This document shows positions 1 through 7,732 of a stretch of DNA of 37,117 bases, in pieces. Origin of the DNA: an uncultured Clostridia bacterium (lineage in GTDB: Bacteria > Bacillota > Clostridia > Lachnospirales > Bianqueaceae); NCBI GenBank assembly GCA_937892735.1, contig CALBGL010000135.1, positions 1 through 37,117 of the forward strand, read 5' to 3'. A program made the translations under genes and the position numbers. The notes beneath the pieces were generated by a model. That model ran no database searches, was not told the DNA's origin, and saw only the letters and a list, made by a program, of their open reading frames with translations. Position 1 is the first letter of the stretch. Every line of letters begins with the position of its first letter.

Positions 1-389
1 TAGTATCATCGAAAACCCGGTTTTTGGGTCTCCGTGGCCTAGAAAAAGCCCCAGGTGATGATACCCCGCGAGGCATAGTATCATCGAAAACCCGGTTTTT
101 GGGTCTCCGTGGCCTAGAAAAAGCCCCAGGTGATGATACCCCGCGAGGCATAGTATCATCGAAAACCCGGTTTTTGGGTCTCCGTGGCCTAGAAAAAGCC
201 CCAGGCGATGATACCCTGCGAGGCATAGTATCATCGAAAACCCGGTTTTTGGGTCTCCGCGGCCTCAAAAATGCCCCAGGTGATGATACCCTGCGAGGCA
301 TAGTATCATCGAAAACCCGGTTTTTGGGTCTCCGTGGCCTAGAAAATGCCCCAGGTGATGATACCCCGCGAGGCATAGTATCATCGAAA
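1..389. repeat. 75-bp tandem repeat array with internal inverted repeat
   Basis: Five full 75-bp units begin at 1, 76, 151, 226 and 301. A sixth starts at 376 but keeps only about 14 bases before diverging. The array probably continues left of the window. Each unit carries GTATCATC near its start and GATGATAC about 47 bases later, a perfect 8-bp inverted repeat, plus the near-palindrome AAAACCCGGTTTT. Copies differ at a few places (for example GGT/GGC, CCG/CTG, AGAAAA/CAAAAA), but the inverted-repeat arms are unchanged. Because 75 is divisible by 3, a repetitive 25-residue reading frame stays open. I see no ribosome site and do not call it a gene. Function unknown. Confidence 0.9.
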
Positions 390-440
390 TCTCGGATTCT
401 GCGTCTTATGGTTTCAAAGGCATTTACAACAATGACATAA

Positions 441-470
441 AAAAGAGGCTACCATTGCGGTAGCCCCTTT
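441..470 (-). terminator. Terminator of the rubrerythrin gene
   Basis: GGCTACC (447-453) and GGTAGCC (459-465) form a 7-bp hairpin with a five-base loop. On the minus strand it is followed by a run of T, as expected for intrinsic termination just after the rubrerythrin stop codon. The plus strand has a shorter T tract, so it may work weakly in both directions and separate the repeat array from the gene. Confidence 0.8.
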
Positions 471-481
471 CGTATTGAATA

Positions 482-1027
482 TTAGAAATATCTCTTCAGC
501 AGACCCTGGAATGCACAGCCATGTCTTGCCTCATCCTTACACATCTCATGTACGGTATCATGTACAGCATCATAACCCAACTGCTTAGCCAGAGTTGCCA
601 GATCCTTTTTACCCTGGGTAGCACCGTGCTCAGCCTCTACACGTAGTTCCAGATTCTTCTTGGTGGAAGGAGTAACCACTTCACCCAAAAGCTCCGCAAA
701 TTTTGCGGCATGCTCAGCTTCTTCGAAAGCAATTCTCTTATATGCTTCAGCAACCTCTGGATAACCTTCGCGATCTGCCTGACGGCTCATAGCCAGATAC
801 ATGCCTACTTCGCTGCATTCGCCATTGAAGTTTTCGCGCAGACCCTCTACAACACGTGGATCCAGATCTTTAGCAATACCTACGCGATGCTCATCCGCCC
901 AAACCTTTTCAGCGGACTCATCCACCAGCTTGAATTTCTCCGCGGGAGCCTTGCACTGAGGACACTGTGCGGGAGCAGCATCGCCTTCATGAACATAACC
1001 ACAAACAGTACATACATACTTTGCCAT
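482..1027 (-). CDS. Reverse rubrerythrin (rubredoxin-first NADH peroxidase type)
   Basis: This 181-residue protein has a rubredoxin-like domain first (Cys6-x2-Cys9 and Cys22-x2-Cys25 for the Fe(SCys)4 site). A ferritin-like four-helix domain with diiron ligands follows, seen in EEAEH in the middle and in DEARHG near the C-terminus. Classical rubrerythrin has the rubredoxin at the C-terminus; the reversed order matches the clostridial revRbr group, which reduces hydrogen peroxide (and oxygen) with NADH through a rubredoxin reductase. It is cytoplasmic and protects against oxidative stress. The start has a good AGGAGG site. It is monocistronic, with its own promoter at 1082-1110 and a terminator at 441-470. 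In clostridia such genes are often under PerR; I see an inverted repeat at the start site but no clear PerR box. Confidence 0.93.
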   Translation of the reverse strand: MAKYVCTVCGYVHEGDAAPAQCPQCKAPAEKFKLVDESAEKVWADEHRVGIAKDLDPRVVEGLRENFNGECSEVGMYLAMSRQADREGYPEVAEAYKRIAFEEAEHAAKFAELLGEVVTPSTKKNLELRVEAEHGATQGKKDLATLAKQLGYDAVHDTVHEMCKDEARHGCAFQGLLKRYF

Positions 1028-1057
1028 TTGAAAATCCTCCTAAACAAGAATTATTCT

Positions 1058-1073
1058 CAACTAATAGTAGTTG
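1058..1073. promoter_or_regulatory. Inverted repeat at the rubrerythrin start site, candidate operator
   Basis: CAACTA-N4-TAGTTG is a perfect 6-bp inverted repeat directly downstream of the -10 box, covering the expected transcription start of the rubrerythrin gene. The position suits a repressor site. It does not match the PerR consensus as I know it, so the regulator is not named. Confidence 0.45.
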
Positions 1074-1081
1074 TTGATTTT

Positions 1082-1110
1082 ATTATAGCAGTATAAGAGG
1101 CTAATGTCAA
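1082..1110 (-). promoter_or_regulatory. Sigma-A promoter of rubrerythrin
   Basis: Reading the minus strand, TTGACA (1105-1110) and TATAAT (1082-1087) are both perfect consensus hexamers separated by 17 bases. This predicts strong basal expression, so any oxygen or peroxide control would have to come from a repressor. Confidence 0.88.
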
Positions 1111-1145
1111 GAGAATTTTGAAAAAAATTTGCGAAGTTCAGATGC

Positions 1146-1174
1146 TTGTTTTCAGAAAGGGATTGGGGTATAAT
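1146..1174 (+). promoter_or_regulatory. Sigma-A promoter of the ldh operon / structured leader
   Basis: TTGTTT (1146-1151) and perfect TATAAT (1169-1174) with a 17-base spacer. It is back to back with the rubrerythrin promoter. The distance to the ldh start codon leaves a leader of about 200 bases. Confidence 0.7.
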
Positions 1175-1175
1175 A

Positions 1176-1340
1176 GGCGTGGCATGACAGTTTCTTAGCG
1201 TTGTAGTATATGAGCCACGCCCTGAGTTTGCCGCCAAGGGGCGTCAAACTCCGAAGCAGCCTGAATAGGCCAGAAAAGCGATTTATATCATGGGAACTGA
1301 GCCGCGCGGAGTGCTTTGAGAGGCTCCAGTAGTCATATTC
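1176..1340 (+). other. Hairpin-rich leader or small RNA of unknown class upstream of ldh
   Basis: Three strong stems follow one another. GGCGTGGC (1176-1183) pairs with GCCACGCC (1214-1221). GAGTTTG (1224-1230) pairs with CAAACTC (1245-1251), with an inner CGCC/GGCG. ACTG+AGCC (1296-1303) pairs with GGCT+CAGT (1322-1330) around a bulge. No poly-T terminator separates it from ldh. I compared it mentally with T-box, SAM, TPP, cobalamin, lysine, ydaO, ZTP, 6S and SRP RNAs and found no convincing match. The first stem begins only two bases after the -10 box, so its left arm may be only partly transcribed. Confidence 0.4.
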
Positions 1341-1386
1341 GAATCGGAATGAGAAGTGGAATAAAATCAGGAAAGGATGGATGGGG

Positions 1387-2343
1387 ATGCAGACGCATAT
1401 CACAAAAGTTGCGATTATTGGCGCGGGTGCAGTTGGCGCGACCGTAGCGTTTAGTCTAGTGGTCAAAGGAGTCGCGGCAGAGATTGCCCTAGTAGATTTG
1501 AAAAAAGAAAAGGCTATGGGAGAGATGCTGGATCTGGCGCATAGCATGGATTTTCAGCGGCGAAATGTGCGGGTAAGCTATGGTGGATATGAAGCCTGCA
1601 GGGATGCGGATATTGTGATCATTACGGCAGCGGTGCCTTATAATGGAGAGACAGATCGGATGCAGATGCTCGATCGTACGGCAAAGATCATGCGCAATAT
1701 TGTTCCGGCCATCATGGAGAGTGGATTTGATGGAATCTTCATCGTGGTGTCGAATCCTGTTGATGTGATTTCTTATCTTGTCAAAGAGCTATCCGGATTG
1801 CCGAAAAGCCGGGTCATCGGCACAGGAACGATTCTGGAATCGGCGCGGTTAAAGCAGGAGATCGGACAGATTCTAAATATGGATCCACGCAGCGTGGATG
1901 CCTATGTAATGGGAGAACATGGGAATTCCATGATGATTCCCTGGAGTCATGTGCGCGCAGGAGGCAAGCCATTTCTGGACGTGATGGCAGATAACCCGCA
2001 GATTTTTCAGGATATCAGTCTGGATGATCTAACGGAAAAGACAAAACGAGCCGGAAACGTAGTACTGGCGGCAAAGGGTAATACACAGTATGGGATTGCC
2101 GGCGCTGTCACAGGTATCGTGACTTCTATTTTGCAAAACGACAATAAGCTGTATCCGATTTCCGTATATTTGGAAGGCGAGTATGGATTGAAGGATTTGT
2201 ACTGCGGAGTTCCGGCGACGTTGGGACGAGAAGGAATTCTGGATATCGGAGAATATCATCTTTTGCCGGAAGAGATGGATCGATTGCATGACTCTGCGGC
2301 GCAGATTTGTCGCGGAATCGAGAGATTAGGAATGAAGAGGTAA
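1387..2343 (+). CDS. L-lactate / L-2-hydroxyacid dehydrogenase (LDH/MDH superfamily)
   Basis: An NAD-dependent, cytoplasmic enzyme interconverting a 2-oxoacid and its L-2-hydroxyacid. The N-terminal Rossmann fold shows GAGAVG, followed by VVSNPVDV, the GTGT-LESAR segment (substrate-binding Arg) and the catalytic histidine in GEHGNS. The length of about 318 residues is normal. The active-site loop reads NGETDR instead of the PGETR of typical LDH, so the mobile arginine is displaced by one residue. L-2-hydroxyisocaproate dehydrogenases have a comparable GDR loop and share the DPRSV-GEHGNS stretch, so a branched or bulkier 2-oxoacid is possible. An ATG at 1381 would add two residues; AGGAAAGG (1369-1376) sits better before 1387. 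It is first in an operon with the MATE gene. Confidence 0.85.
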   Translation: MQTHITKVAIIGAGAVGATVAFSLVVKGVAAEIALVDLKKEKAMGEMLDLAHSMDFQRRNVRVSYGGYEACRDADIVIITAAVPYNGETDRMQMLDRTAKIMRNIVPAIMESGFDGIFIVVSNPVDVISYLVKELSGLPKSRVIGTGTILESARLKQEIGQILNMDPRSVDAYVMGEHGNSMMIPWSHVRAGGKPFLDVMADNPQIFQDISLDDLTEKTKRAGNVVLAAKGNTQYGIAGAVTGIVTSILQNDNKLYPISVYLEGEYGLKDLYCGVPATLGREGILDIGEYHLLPEEMDRLHDSAAQICRGIERLGMKR

Positions 2344-2347
2344 AGGG

Positions 2348-3697
2348 ATGGACAGCAAACAGGAAGCGAAACGACAATATATGACAACGGCACCGGTACG
2401 AGGACTGGTGCTGCGGATGGCTGTCCCCACGATTATCAGCATGCTGATCACAAACATCTATAATATGGCAGATACCTTTTTCGTGGGGCAACTCGGGACG
2501 AGCGCGACAGCGGCAGTGGGAGTGGTTTTTCCGCTGATGTCGGTCATACAGACCTTTGGATTTTTCTTCGGCCATGGGTCGGGAAACTACATATCGAGAG
2601 CCATGGGCAGCCAAAAGATGGAGGATGCGGAGCAGATGGCGGTGACTGGCTTCGGATCTTCTTTCCTATTCGGAGTTATCCTGATGATTCTGGGATTACT
2701 CTTTCAGGATCCTTTGGCAAGGCTTTTGGGCTCTACGGATACGATTTTTCCGTATGCAAAAGAATACCTGTGCGTAATTCTGCTGGGGGCTCCTTTTATG
2801 GCATCTTCTCTGACGCTGAACAATCAGCTGCGCTTTCAGGGCAGCGCCTTTTTCGGCATGATTGGTATTACCACAGGGGGTATCCTCAATATCTTTCTGG
2901 ATCCGCTTTTCATATTCGTGTTGGATATGGGAATCAGCGGTGCCGCCTGGGCAACCGTTATCAGTCAGATGATCAGTTTTCTGATTATGCTCATGATGAC
3001 GCGTGCCGGCGGAAATATCCGAATTCGTTTGAAGAAATATAGTTTAAAACGATCTTTTTGGAAGGAAATTGTGCGTGGTGGAACACCGTCTTTATGCCGA
3101 CAGGGATTAGCCAGTGTGGCCACGATCTGTCTGAATCTGGTGGCCGGGCCCTATGGAGATGCTGCGATTGCGGCGATGTCTATTGTCTCCCGGATCATGA
3201 ATTTTGCCAGCTCTGCGCTGATTGGTCTGGGACAGGGATTCCAGCCGGTCTGCGGTTTTAACTACGGTGCGGGGTTATATCAGCGAGTGAAAGACGCCTT
3301 TTGGTTTTGTGTCAAGGTGGGCAGTGTGGCGGCGCTCGTGTTCGCAGTGATAGGCTTTTGCTTTTCCGGAAGTCTCGTGGAGGTCTTCCGGAAAGGAGAT
3401 GCGGATGTGATCCGTATTGGAGCGGAGGCCATGCGTTTTCAGTGTATTACCTTCCCATTCACAGCATGGGTCACGATCAGCAATATGATGATGCAGAATC
3501 TGGGAATGGTATTCAAGGCATCCTATTTGTCGATGGCCAGGCAGGGCCTCTTCTTCATCCCGCTGGTATTTCTGCTGAACCTGTGCCTGGGCCTTATGGG
3601 CATCGAACTCGCGCAGCCCGTGTCTGATCTGATCACGTTTGCAAGTTCTATTCCATTGCAGCTTGGGGTTCTGCGTGGACTGGAGCGCAAAGCATGA
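2348..3697 (+). CDS. MATE-family multidrug/cation antiporter
   Basis: A 449-residue polytopic inner-membrane protein of the multidrug and toxic compound extrusion family, which exports organic cations or other small molecules using Na+ or H+ gradients. The N-terminal segment with NIYNMADTFFVGQLG and AAVGVVFPL is characteristic, and the hydrophobic pattern fits twelve membrane helices in two homologous halves. It begins four bases after the ldh stop. Its last four bases overlap the ATG of the next gene (ATGA), so translation is probably coupled. The substrate cannot be read from sequence. Confidence 0.9.
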   Translation: MDSKQEAKRQYMTTAPVRGLVLRMAVPTIISMLITNIYNMADTFFVGQLGTSATAAVGVVFPLMSVIQTFGFFFGHGSGNYISRAMGSQKMEDAEQMAVTGFGSSFLFGVILMILGLLFQDPLARLLGSTDTIFPYAKEYLCVILLGAPFMASSLTLNNQLRFQGSAFFGMIGITTGGILNIFLDPLFIFVLDMGISGAAWATVISQMISFLIMLMMTRAGGNIRIRLKKYSLKRSFWKEIVRGGTPSLCRQGLASVATICLNLVAGPYGDAAIAAMSIVSRIMNFASSALIGLGQGFQPVCGFNYGAGLYQRVKDAFWFCVKVGSVAALVFAVIGFCFSGSLVEVFRKGDADVIRIGAEAMRFQCITFPFTAWVTISNMMMQNLGMVFKASYLSMARQGLFFIPLVFLLNLCLGLMGIELAQPVSDLITFASSIPLQLGVLRGLERKA

Positions 3698-4344
3698 CAG
3701 AACTATATATCGCGAGGGTAGACGAGCTGCTCGATGAGAGAATCCGGCAACGCTATCTGCCGACAGTCAGCAGGGCGCGGCAGGAGAAGGTGAAGAGACG
3801 GCGAGGCGAGGCGGGTCAGGCGGCCAGCCTGGGAGCCGGCATGCTGCTTCGATGGGCCTTGCATCGGAGAAATATCTTGGAAGATGAAACTGTAACGGAC
3901 GAATGGGGCAAACCCTGGGTTAAGGCATGCCCCTCGCTGTATATGAGCCTTTCTCACTCGGGAGACTATGTTGTATGCGCCCTTGGCGACCAGTCGTTGG
4001 GAGTGGATATCCAGAAGATTGGTCCTGTTCGGGAGAGCGTACTTCAAAAGTGCTACAGTGAAGAGGAACAGCGGATCATACAGCAAGTCCAGGGTCGGGA
4101 TAAAGAACGTTTTTTTGCGTGGATTTGGGCGCAGAAAGAGAGCTATATGAAGGCGGTGGGCAAAGGCTTGGCAATCCCTATGAAAGCCTTTCGCATCTGT
4201 TATTCCCAAATGATCATTGACAGCGATACACGCTGGATGCTAAGAACATGGTCGCCGCCAGGACATGAATTAGCTTTTTGCGGGACAGAGCTGCCGCAAG
4301 AGCTGGAAAGGGTATCGTGGAATGAATACGAATCAATATGCTAA
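3694..4344 (+). CDS. 4'-phosphopantetheinyl transferase, Sfp type
   Basis: This enzyme moves the phosphopantetheine arm of coenzyme A onto a serine of carrier proteins (acyl or peptidyl carriers). The 216 residues show the family signatures GVDI (Mg-binding Asp105) and WAQKESYMKAVGKGL (about 145-159), plus the upstream SLSHSGDY. No NRPS, PKS or carrier-protein gene lies in this window, so its partner is elsewhere; it may serve fatty-acid ACP as well. The start overlaps the MATE stop (ATGA) and its tail overlaps the peptidase gene by 23 bases, placing it inside the ldh operon. Confidence 0.9.
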   Translation: MTELYIARVDELLDERIRQRYLPTVSRARQEKVKRRRGEAGQAASLGAGMLLRWALHRRNILEDETVTDEWGKPWVKACPSLYMSLSHSGDYVVCALGDQSLGVDIQKIGPVRESVLQKCYSEEEQRIIQQVQGRDKERFFAWIWAQKESYMKAVGKGLAIPMKAFRICYSQMIIDSDTRWMLRTWSPPGHELAFCGTELPQELERVSWNEYESIC

Positions 4345-5473
4345 AACCTATGAACAGGAAGCGTATGCTTTGTTAAAGACGCTGGCAGCCATTCCGGCGC
4401 CGTCAAATCATGAGGAGAAGCGGGCGGCTTTCTGCCTGGAATGGCTGCAGAATCAGGGCGTATCGCAGGCGTATATGGATGAAGCGCAGAATGTCGTGAT
4501 TCCTTTTGGGGTCACACAGGAGAATCCGGTGGCGGTCGTCATGGCGCATATGGACGTGGTGTTTGAAGATCAGGAAGTATTGCCGGTTCGCGAAGAGGAG
4601 GAACGGCTCTATGCACCGGGCGTGGGAGATGATACGGCTAATCTGGCTGTGCTTCTCATGGCGGCGCGGTATCTTGCACAAAGTCACGCGGCGCCCCGAG
4701 ATATGGGCGTGCTTTTGGTGTGCAATACCGGCGAGGAAGGACTGGGAAATCTGCGCGGCAGCCGGCATATCGCAGAGACCTACGGCAGCCGTATTCAGGA
4801 ATTCACATCGCTGGATGGATCCCTCACGGGACTCGTGACAAGGGCCGTGGGGTCGAAGCGGTTTCGTGTGGAAATTTGTACAGAAGGCGGGCATTCCTAT
4901 GGGAACTTCGGCAATCGAAATGCCATCGCCTATATGGCCTCGCTGATCCAGTCCCTGTATGCCATGAAAGTGCCGAATCATGGACGAACGACCTTCAATG
5001 TGGGCCGGATTCAGGGCGGAACCTCGGTCAACAGTATTGCGCAGCAGTGTGAGATGCTGTATGAGTTTCGTTCAGATTCGGAGGAGGATCTTCGGATCAT
5101 GGAGGAACACTTTCATAAGGCCATCGAATATTATAGCGCGAAGGGAATACGGATCGAGGTGAAGCTCTTGGGAGAACGTCCATGCGGCATAGCTGTGGAT
5201 CCGACGCGCCAGAGACTCTTCACCAAACGCTGCCAGGATATGATGAGCCGGTATAACGGCGGGATCCGTCCGCAGGAAAAAGCAGGGTCTACAGACTGCA
5301 ATATTCCGCTTTCATTGGGAATCCCCAGCGTCTGTTTCGGCTGCTATACAGGACAGGGAGCGCATACGCGGGAGGAATTTGTGGAGCGAAAAAGTCTGCT
5401 GCCCGGCCTGAAACTGGGGCTGGAATGGATCTGCAGTTATTTCACTTTTTTAGAAAGGAATCATAAGGTATGA
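4322..5473 (+). CDS. M20-family metallopeptidase (PepT/ArgE/DapE-like)
   Basis: A 383-residue cytoplasmic two-zinc exopeptidase or deacylase. The zinc-ligand motifs are in order: HMDVV (about residue 76), GVGDDTANLA (bridging Asp), NTGEEGLGN (catalytic Glu-Glu), DGSL, and a C-terminal GQGAHTREE with the last histidine. The dimerisation domain lies between, near GGHSYGNFGNRNA. The substrate is likely a short peptide or acylated amino acid; the exact subfamily is uncertain. It overlaps the phosphopantetheinyl transferase gene upstream and the HAD gene downstream (ATGA), so the operon is translationally coupled. Confidence 0.87.
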   Translation: MNTNQYAKTYEQEAYALLKTLAAIPAPSNHEEKRAAFCLEWLQNQGVSQAYMDEAQNVVIPFGVTQENPVAVVMAHMDVVFEDQEVLPVREEEERLYAPGVGDDTANLAVLLMAARYLAQSHAAPRDMGVLLVCNTGEEGLGNLRGSRHIAETYGSRIQEFTSLDGSLTGLVTRAVGSKRFRVEICTEGGHSYGNFGNRNAIAYMASLIQSLYAMKVPNHGRTTFNVGRIQGGTSVNSIAQQCEMLYEFRSDSEEDLRIMEEHFHKAIEYYSAKGIRIEVKLLGERPCGIAVDPTRQRLFTKRCQDMMSRYNGGIRPQEKAGSTDCNIPLSLGIPSVCFGCYTGQGAHTREEFVERKSLLPGLKLGLEWICSYFTFLERNHKV

Positions 5474-6108
5474 AGCAATGGGACGCGATTGGATTTGATT
5501 TGGACGGAACGCTGTGGGATTCCACGCAGACCGTGGTGAAATCATGGAGTAAAGTATGCCGGGAAGATCCTCGTGTAAAAAAAATCCCGGATGCAAAAGA
5601 CATTCAGGGGATCATGGGGCTGACGTTAGAGAAAATCGCGAAGCGATTCTTTCCCTATCTATCGTTAAAGGAAGGACTAGAGATTTTGGATCGCTGCGCG
5701 CAGGATGAGGTAGGGCTCATTCTGGAGGAGGGCGGCAGATTATTTGATGGTTTGGAAGCGGTATTGCGGGAAGTCAGCGCCCGGTATCCTCTTTTTATCG
5801 TCAGCAATTGCCATATGGGCTATATTGAGGCATTTCTCACACACCATCGGCTCCGGCAGGATTTTTGTGATACGGAAAATCATGGGCATACGGGACTATC
5901 AAAGGGCAGAAATATCCGTTTGGTGATGGAACGCCATCATTGGGATCATATTGTATATCTGGGGGATACCCAGGGGGATTATGAGGCGGCCCAGGAGGCT
6001 CAGGTTTCGTTTTTGCACGCGGCTTATGGATTTGGAACAATCCATGGTTCGGTTCCTGCGATCACGGACATACGGGATCTGCCTCGGTGGTTACAACAAG
6101 AAGAATAA
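5470..6108 (+). CDS. HAD-superfamily hydrolase (phosphoglycolate phosphatase-like)
   Basis: A 212-residue phosphatase of HAD subfamily IA. Motif I is DLDGTLWDS (nucleophile Asp10 and acid/base Asp12), motif II SNCHMGY, motif III lysine in LSKGRN, and motif IV GDTQGDYEAA. The cap domain is the helical stretch between about residues 15 and 90. The substrate is unknown; small sugar phosphates or phosphoglycolate are typical. It is the last gene of the ldh operon. Its stop lies only two bases from the stop of the convergent sigF gene, and no terminator hairpin fits between them, so transcripts from both sides must run into each other. Confidence 0.87.
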   Translation: MKQWDAIGFDLDGTLWDSTQTVVKSWSKVCREDPRVKKIPDAKDIQGIMGLTLEKIAKRFFPYLSLKEGLEILDRCAQDEVGLILEEGGRLFDGLEAVLREVSARYPLFIVSNCHMGYIEAFLTHHRLRQDFCDTENHGHTGLSKGRNIRLVMERHHWDHIVYLGDTQGDYEAAQEAQVSFLHAAYGFGTIHGSVPAITDIRDLPRWLQQEE

Positions 6109-6110
6109 AG

Positions 6111-6824
6111 TTATCCACGGATCTTGCGGCGTAAAGCCCGCAGGATCTTTTTTTCTAGACGGCTTACCTGTACCTGGTTCTTATGCAGTATGGCAGCGGT
6201 TTGGGTCTGGGTAAGCCCCTGATAGTATCGCAGATGGATCAGTCTCTGCTCTTCAACTGGCAGGGAGGAGAGGCTGGTGGCAAGGTCTAAACGCGTCTCG
6301 GTGGAAGGACCGGTTTCCGGCTGCGGGATCGTATCTTTCAAGCTGTGTTCTTCATCTCCAGGAAGCGGCGCGTCAATGGAGGAAACGGGGGTGGTTAGGG
6401 ATAGAGCCAGAAGAATTTTTTCAGTGGAAACTTTTAATGCCATGGCGAGTTCCTGAATGGAGGGCGGACGCCCATGCTCTGCTTCAAAGGTTTGCTGGTA
6501 CCGGTGGATGGTACCGCAGAGGCGTCCTGTCTCTCGGCTGCAGTGAATCTGACGATCTTCTCGGAGACAGCGGCGGATTTCACCGGCAATATAGGGAACG
6601 GCAAAGGTGGAGAAACGAGTTCCTCTGGCGGGATCAAAGCGATCTACCGCCTGAATCAAGCCGATCTGTCCCCATTGGATGAGATCTTCCAAGTCAGTTT
6701 GTCCATTCTTAAGGCGCAACGCGACCATACGGACGAGCCCCGCGTGTGCGGCAATCTTCTGTTCCCGCGTTAGATGGTCATCCACAGACACATCTCTTAT
6801 CGTTTCGGATTTAGCACTCTCCAT
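6111..6824 (-). CDS. sigF: RNA polymerase sigma-F factor (forespore)
   Basis: Sigma-70 family factor that directs early forespore transcription and is held inactive by SpoIIAB. Region 2 is clear (DLEDLIQWGQIGLIQAVDRF, then RGTRFSTFAVPYIAGEIRR, about 45-85), and the C-terminus ends in a region-4 helix-turn-helix (LTQTQTAAILHKNQVQVSRL). I chose the Met at 6824, giving 237 residues, because it follows AGGATC, begins as MESAKSETIR and overlaps the spoIIAB tail by 14 bases. An upstream extension to 7001 would run across spoIIAB. The sequence resembles SigG too, but the order spoIIAA-spoIIAB-this gene identifies it as SigF. Confidence 0.93.
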   Translation of the reverse strand: MESAKSETIRDVSVDDHLTREQKIAAHAGLVRMVALRLKNGQTDLEDLIQWGQIGLIQAVDRFDPARGTRFSTFAVPYIAGEIRRCLREDRQIHCSRETGRLCGTIHRYQQTFEAEHGRPPSIQELAMALKVSTEKILLALSLTTPVSSIDAPLPGDEEHSLKDTIPQPETGPSTETRLDLATSLSSLPVEEQRLIHLRYYQGLTQTQTAAILHKNQVQVSRLEKKILRALRRKIRG

Positions 6825-7260
6825 TTGTAAGATCCTGGGAAGGCGGAAGAATCTTTTTACGCATGGTGACAATGGTACCGCCGCCGGGAACGGAAGTGAC
6901 CTCCACAGAATCCATAAAACTCTGCATAAGCGTGAATCCGAGTCCGGAACGCTCCAGATCTGGACGGGATGTATATAGGGCTTCCATGGCCTTGGGGACA
7001 TCCTCCATGCCTATGCCGTGATCTTCGATAGAAACCGTCAGAAGACGATCATGAAGGCAGCCTCGCATCCAGATCGTACCGGACTGCTGATCATAGCCAT
7101 GGATGATTGCGTTGGTGACAGCTTCTGAAATTGCGGTTCGAATATCTTCCAATTCCTGCAGCGTGGGATCTAGCCGGGCCGCAAAAGCGCAGACGACAGC
7201 GCGGGCAAAGGCTTCGTTTTCGGAAGAACTATCAAATTCCAGATGAAAAAATGGATCCAT
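6811..7260 (-). CDS. spoIIAB: Anti-sigma-F factor and SpoIIAA kinase
   Basis: A 149-residue GHKL-fold serine kinase that binds sigma-F, and phosphorylates SpoIIAA to keep sigma-F off before septation. The Bergerat ATP site is visible: N-box EAVTNAIIHGY, G1 box EDHGIGM and G2 box SGLGFTLM. The length matches the family (about 146). It lies between spoIIAA, three bases upstream, and sigF, which it overlaps by 14 bases. This is the standard three-gene operon order. Confidence 0.95.
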   Translation of the reverse strand: MDPFFHLEFDSSSENEAFARAVVCAFAARLDPTLQELEDIRTAISEAVTNAIIHGYDQQSGTIWMRGCLHDRLLTVSIEDHGIGMEDVPKAMEALYTSRPDLERSGLGFTLMQSFMDSVEVTSVPGGGTIVTMRKKILPPSQDLTNGEC

Positions 7261-7263
7261 GGT

Positions 7264-7626
7264 TTATTCTCCTTTCGTCAAGGCAAGGGCTGCCTCAAAA
7301 TTGGGCGCTTCTTCAAGGATACGATACAGACCGGCCATTGAGAAGATCGAATGCAGCCTGGGAGAGACATGGATGAGAATCACTTTGCCGCCAAGGAGAG
7401 AAGCTTTCTGCCAGCGCCCCATGATGAGTCCTATGGCGGAACTGTCCATGAAATTCAATCCTGAAAAATCAAACACCATATGCAGGGCATGACTCTGGTC
7501 ATATAATTCGTCGATACGTCCGCGGGCAGATTGACAATAGTGGTGATCCAATTCGCCAATCACATGGATCAGAAGAATGTTATCTTTAGATTCCATGCGC
7601 AGAGAATGATCCGCATAAAAAGACAT
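7264..7626 (-). CDS. spoIIAA: Anti-sigma-F factor antagonist (STAS domain)
   Basis: A 120-residue STAS-domain protein. In its dephosphorylated form it pulls SpoIIAB off sigma-F in the forespore. The phosphorylation site is in FMDSSAIGL (Ser62/Ser63), preceded by the typical VFDFSGL strand. The Met at 7626 is chosen because it follows a strong AGGAGGTAT and gives the usual family length; an open frame continues upstream to 7857 but crosses the promoter region. It is first gene of the spoIIA operon. Confidence 0.94.
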   Translation of the reverse strand: MSFYADHSLRMESKDNILLIHVIGELDHHYCQSARGRIDELYDQSHALHMVFDFSGLNFMDSSAIGLIMGRWQKASLLGGKVILIHVSPRLHSIFSMAGLYRILEEAPNFEAALALTKGE

Positions 7627-7666
7627 GATAATACCTCCTGGGAAAAATAGGGATTCCTTAGCATGT

Positions 7667-7695
7667 AGTCTAATACGGGACAGAGAAAAAGGCAA
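7667..7695 (-). promoter_or_regulatory. Candidate promoter of the spoIIA operon
   Basis: On the minus strand TTGCCT (7690-7695) and TAGACT (7667-7672) are spaced by 17 bases, a weak sigma-A-like match. In Bacillus this operon uses sigma-H; I did not find a convincing sigma-H motif here. The start region lies about 40 bases before the spoIIAA ribosome site. Confidence 0.35.
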
Positions 7696-7732
7696 GAAAA
7701 ATCGTTCGACAAATTTTTCCGGATGAATAGGC

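Noticed and set aside
24..440. Open frame with a 25-residue repeated peptide
   Set aside because: It exists because the 75-bp repeat is a multiple of three; no ribosome site, and changes between copies do not favour synonymous positions.
1060..1090. PerR box at the rubrerythrin promoter
   Set aside because: The inverted repeat present (CAACTA-N4-TAGTTG) does not match the PerR consensus.
1176..1340. 6S RNA or SRP RNA
   Set aside because: The ends do not pair with each other as in 6S, and the conserved SRP GGAAGCAGC context is not met.
6825..7001. Longer N-terminus for sigF
   Set aside because: It would lie inside spoIIAB in another frame; Met at 6824 has a ribosome site and gives normal length.
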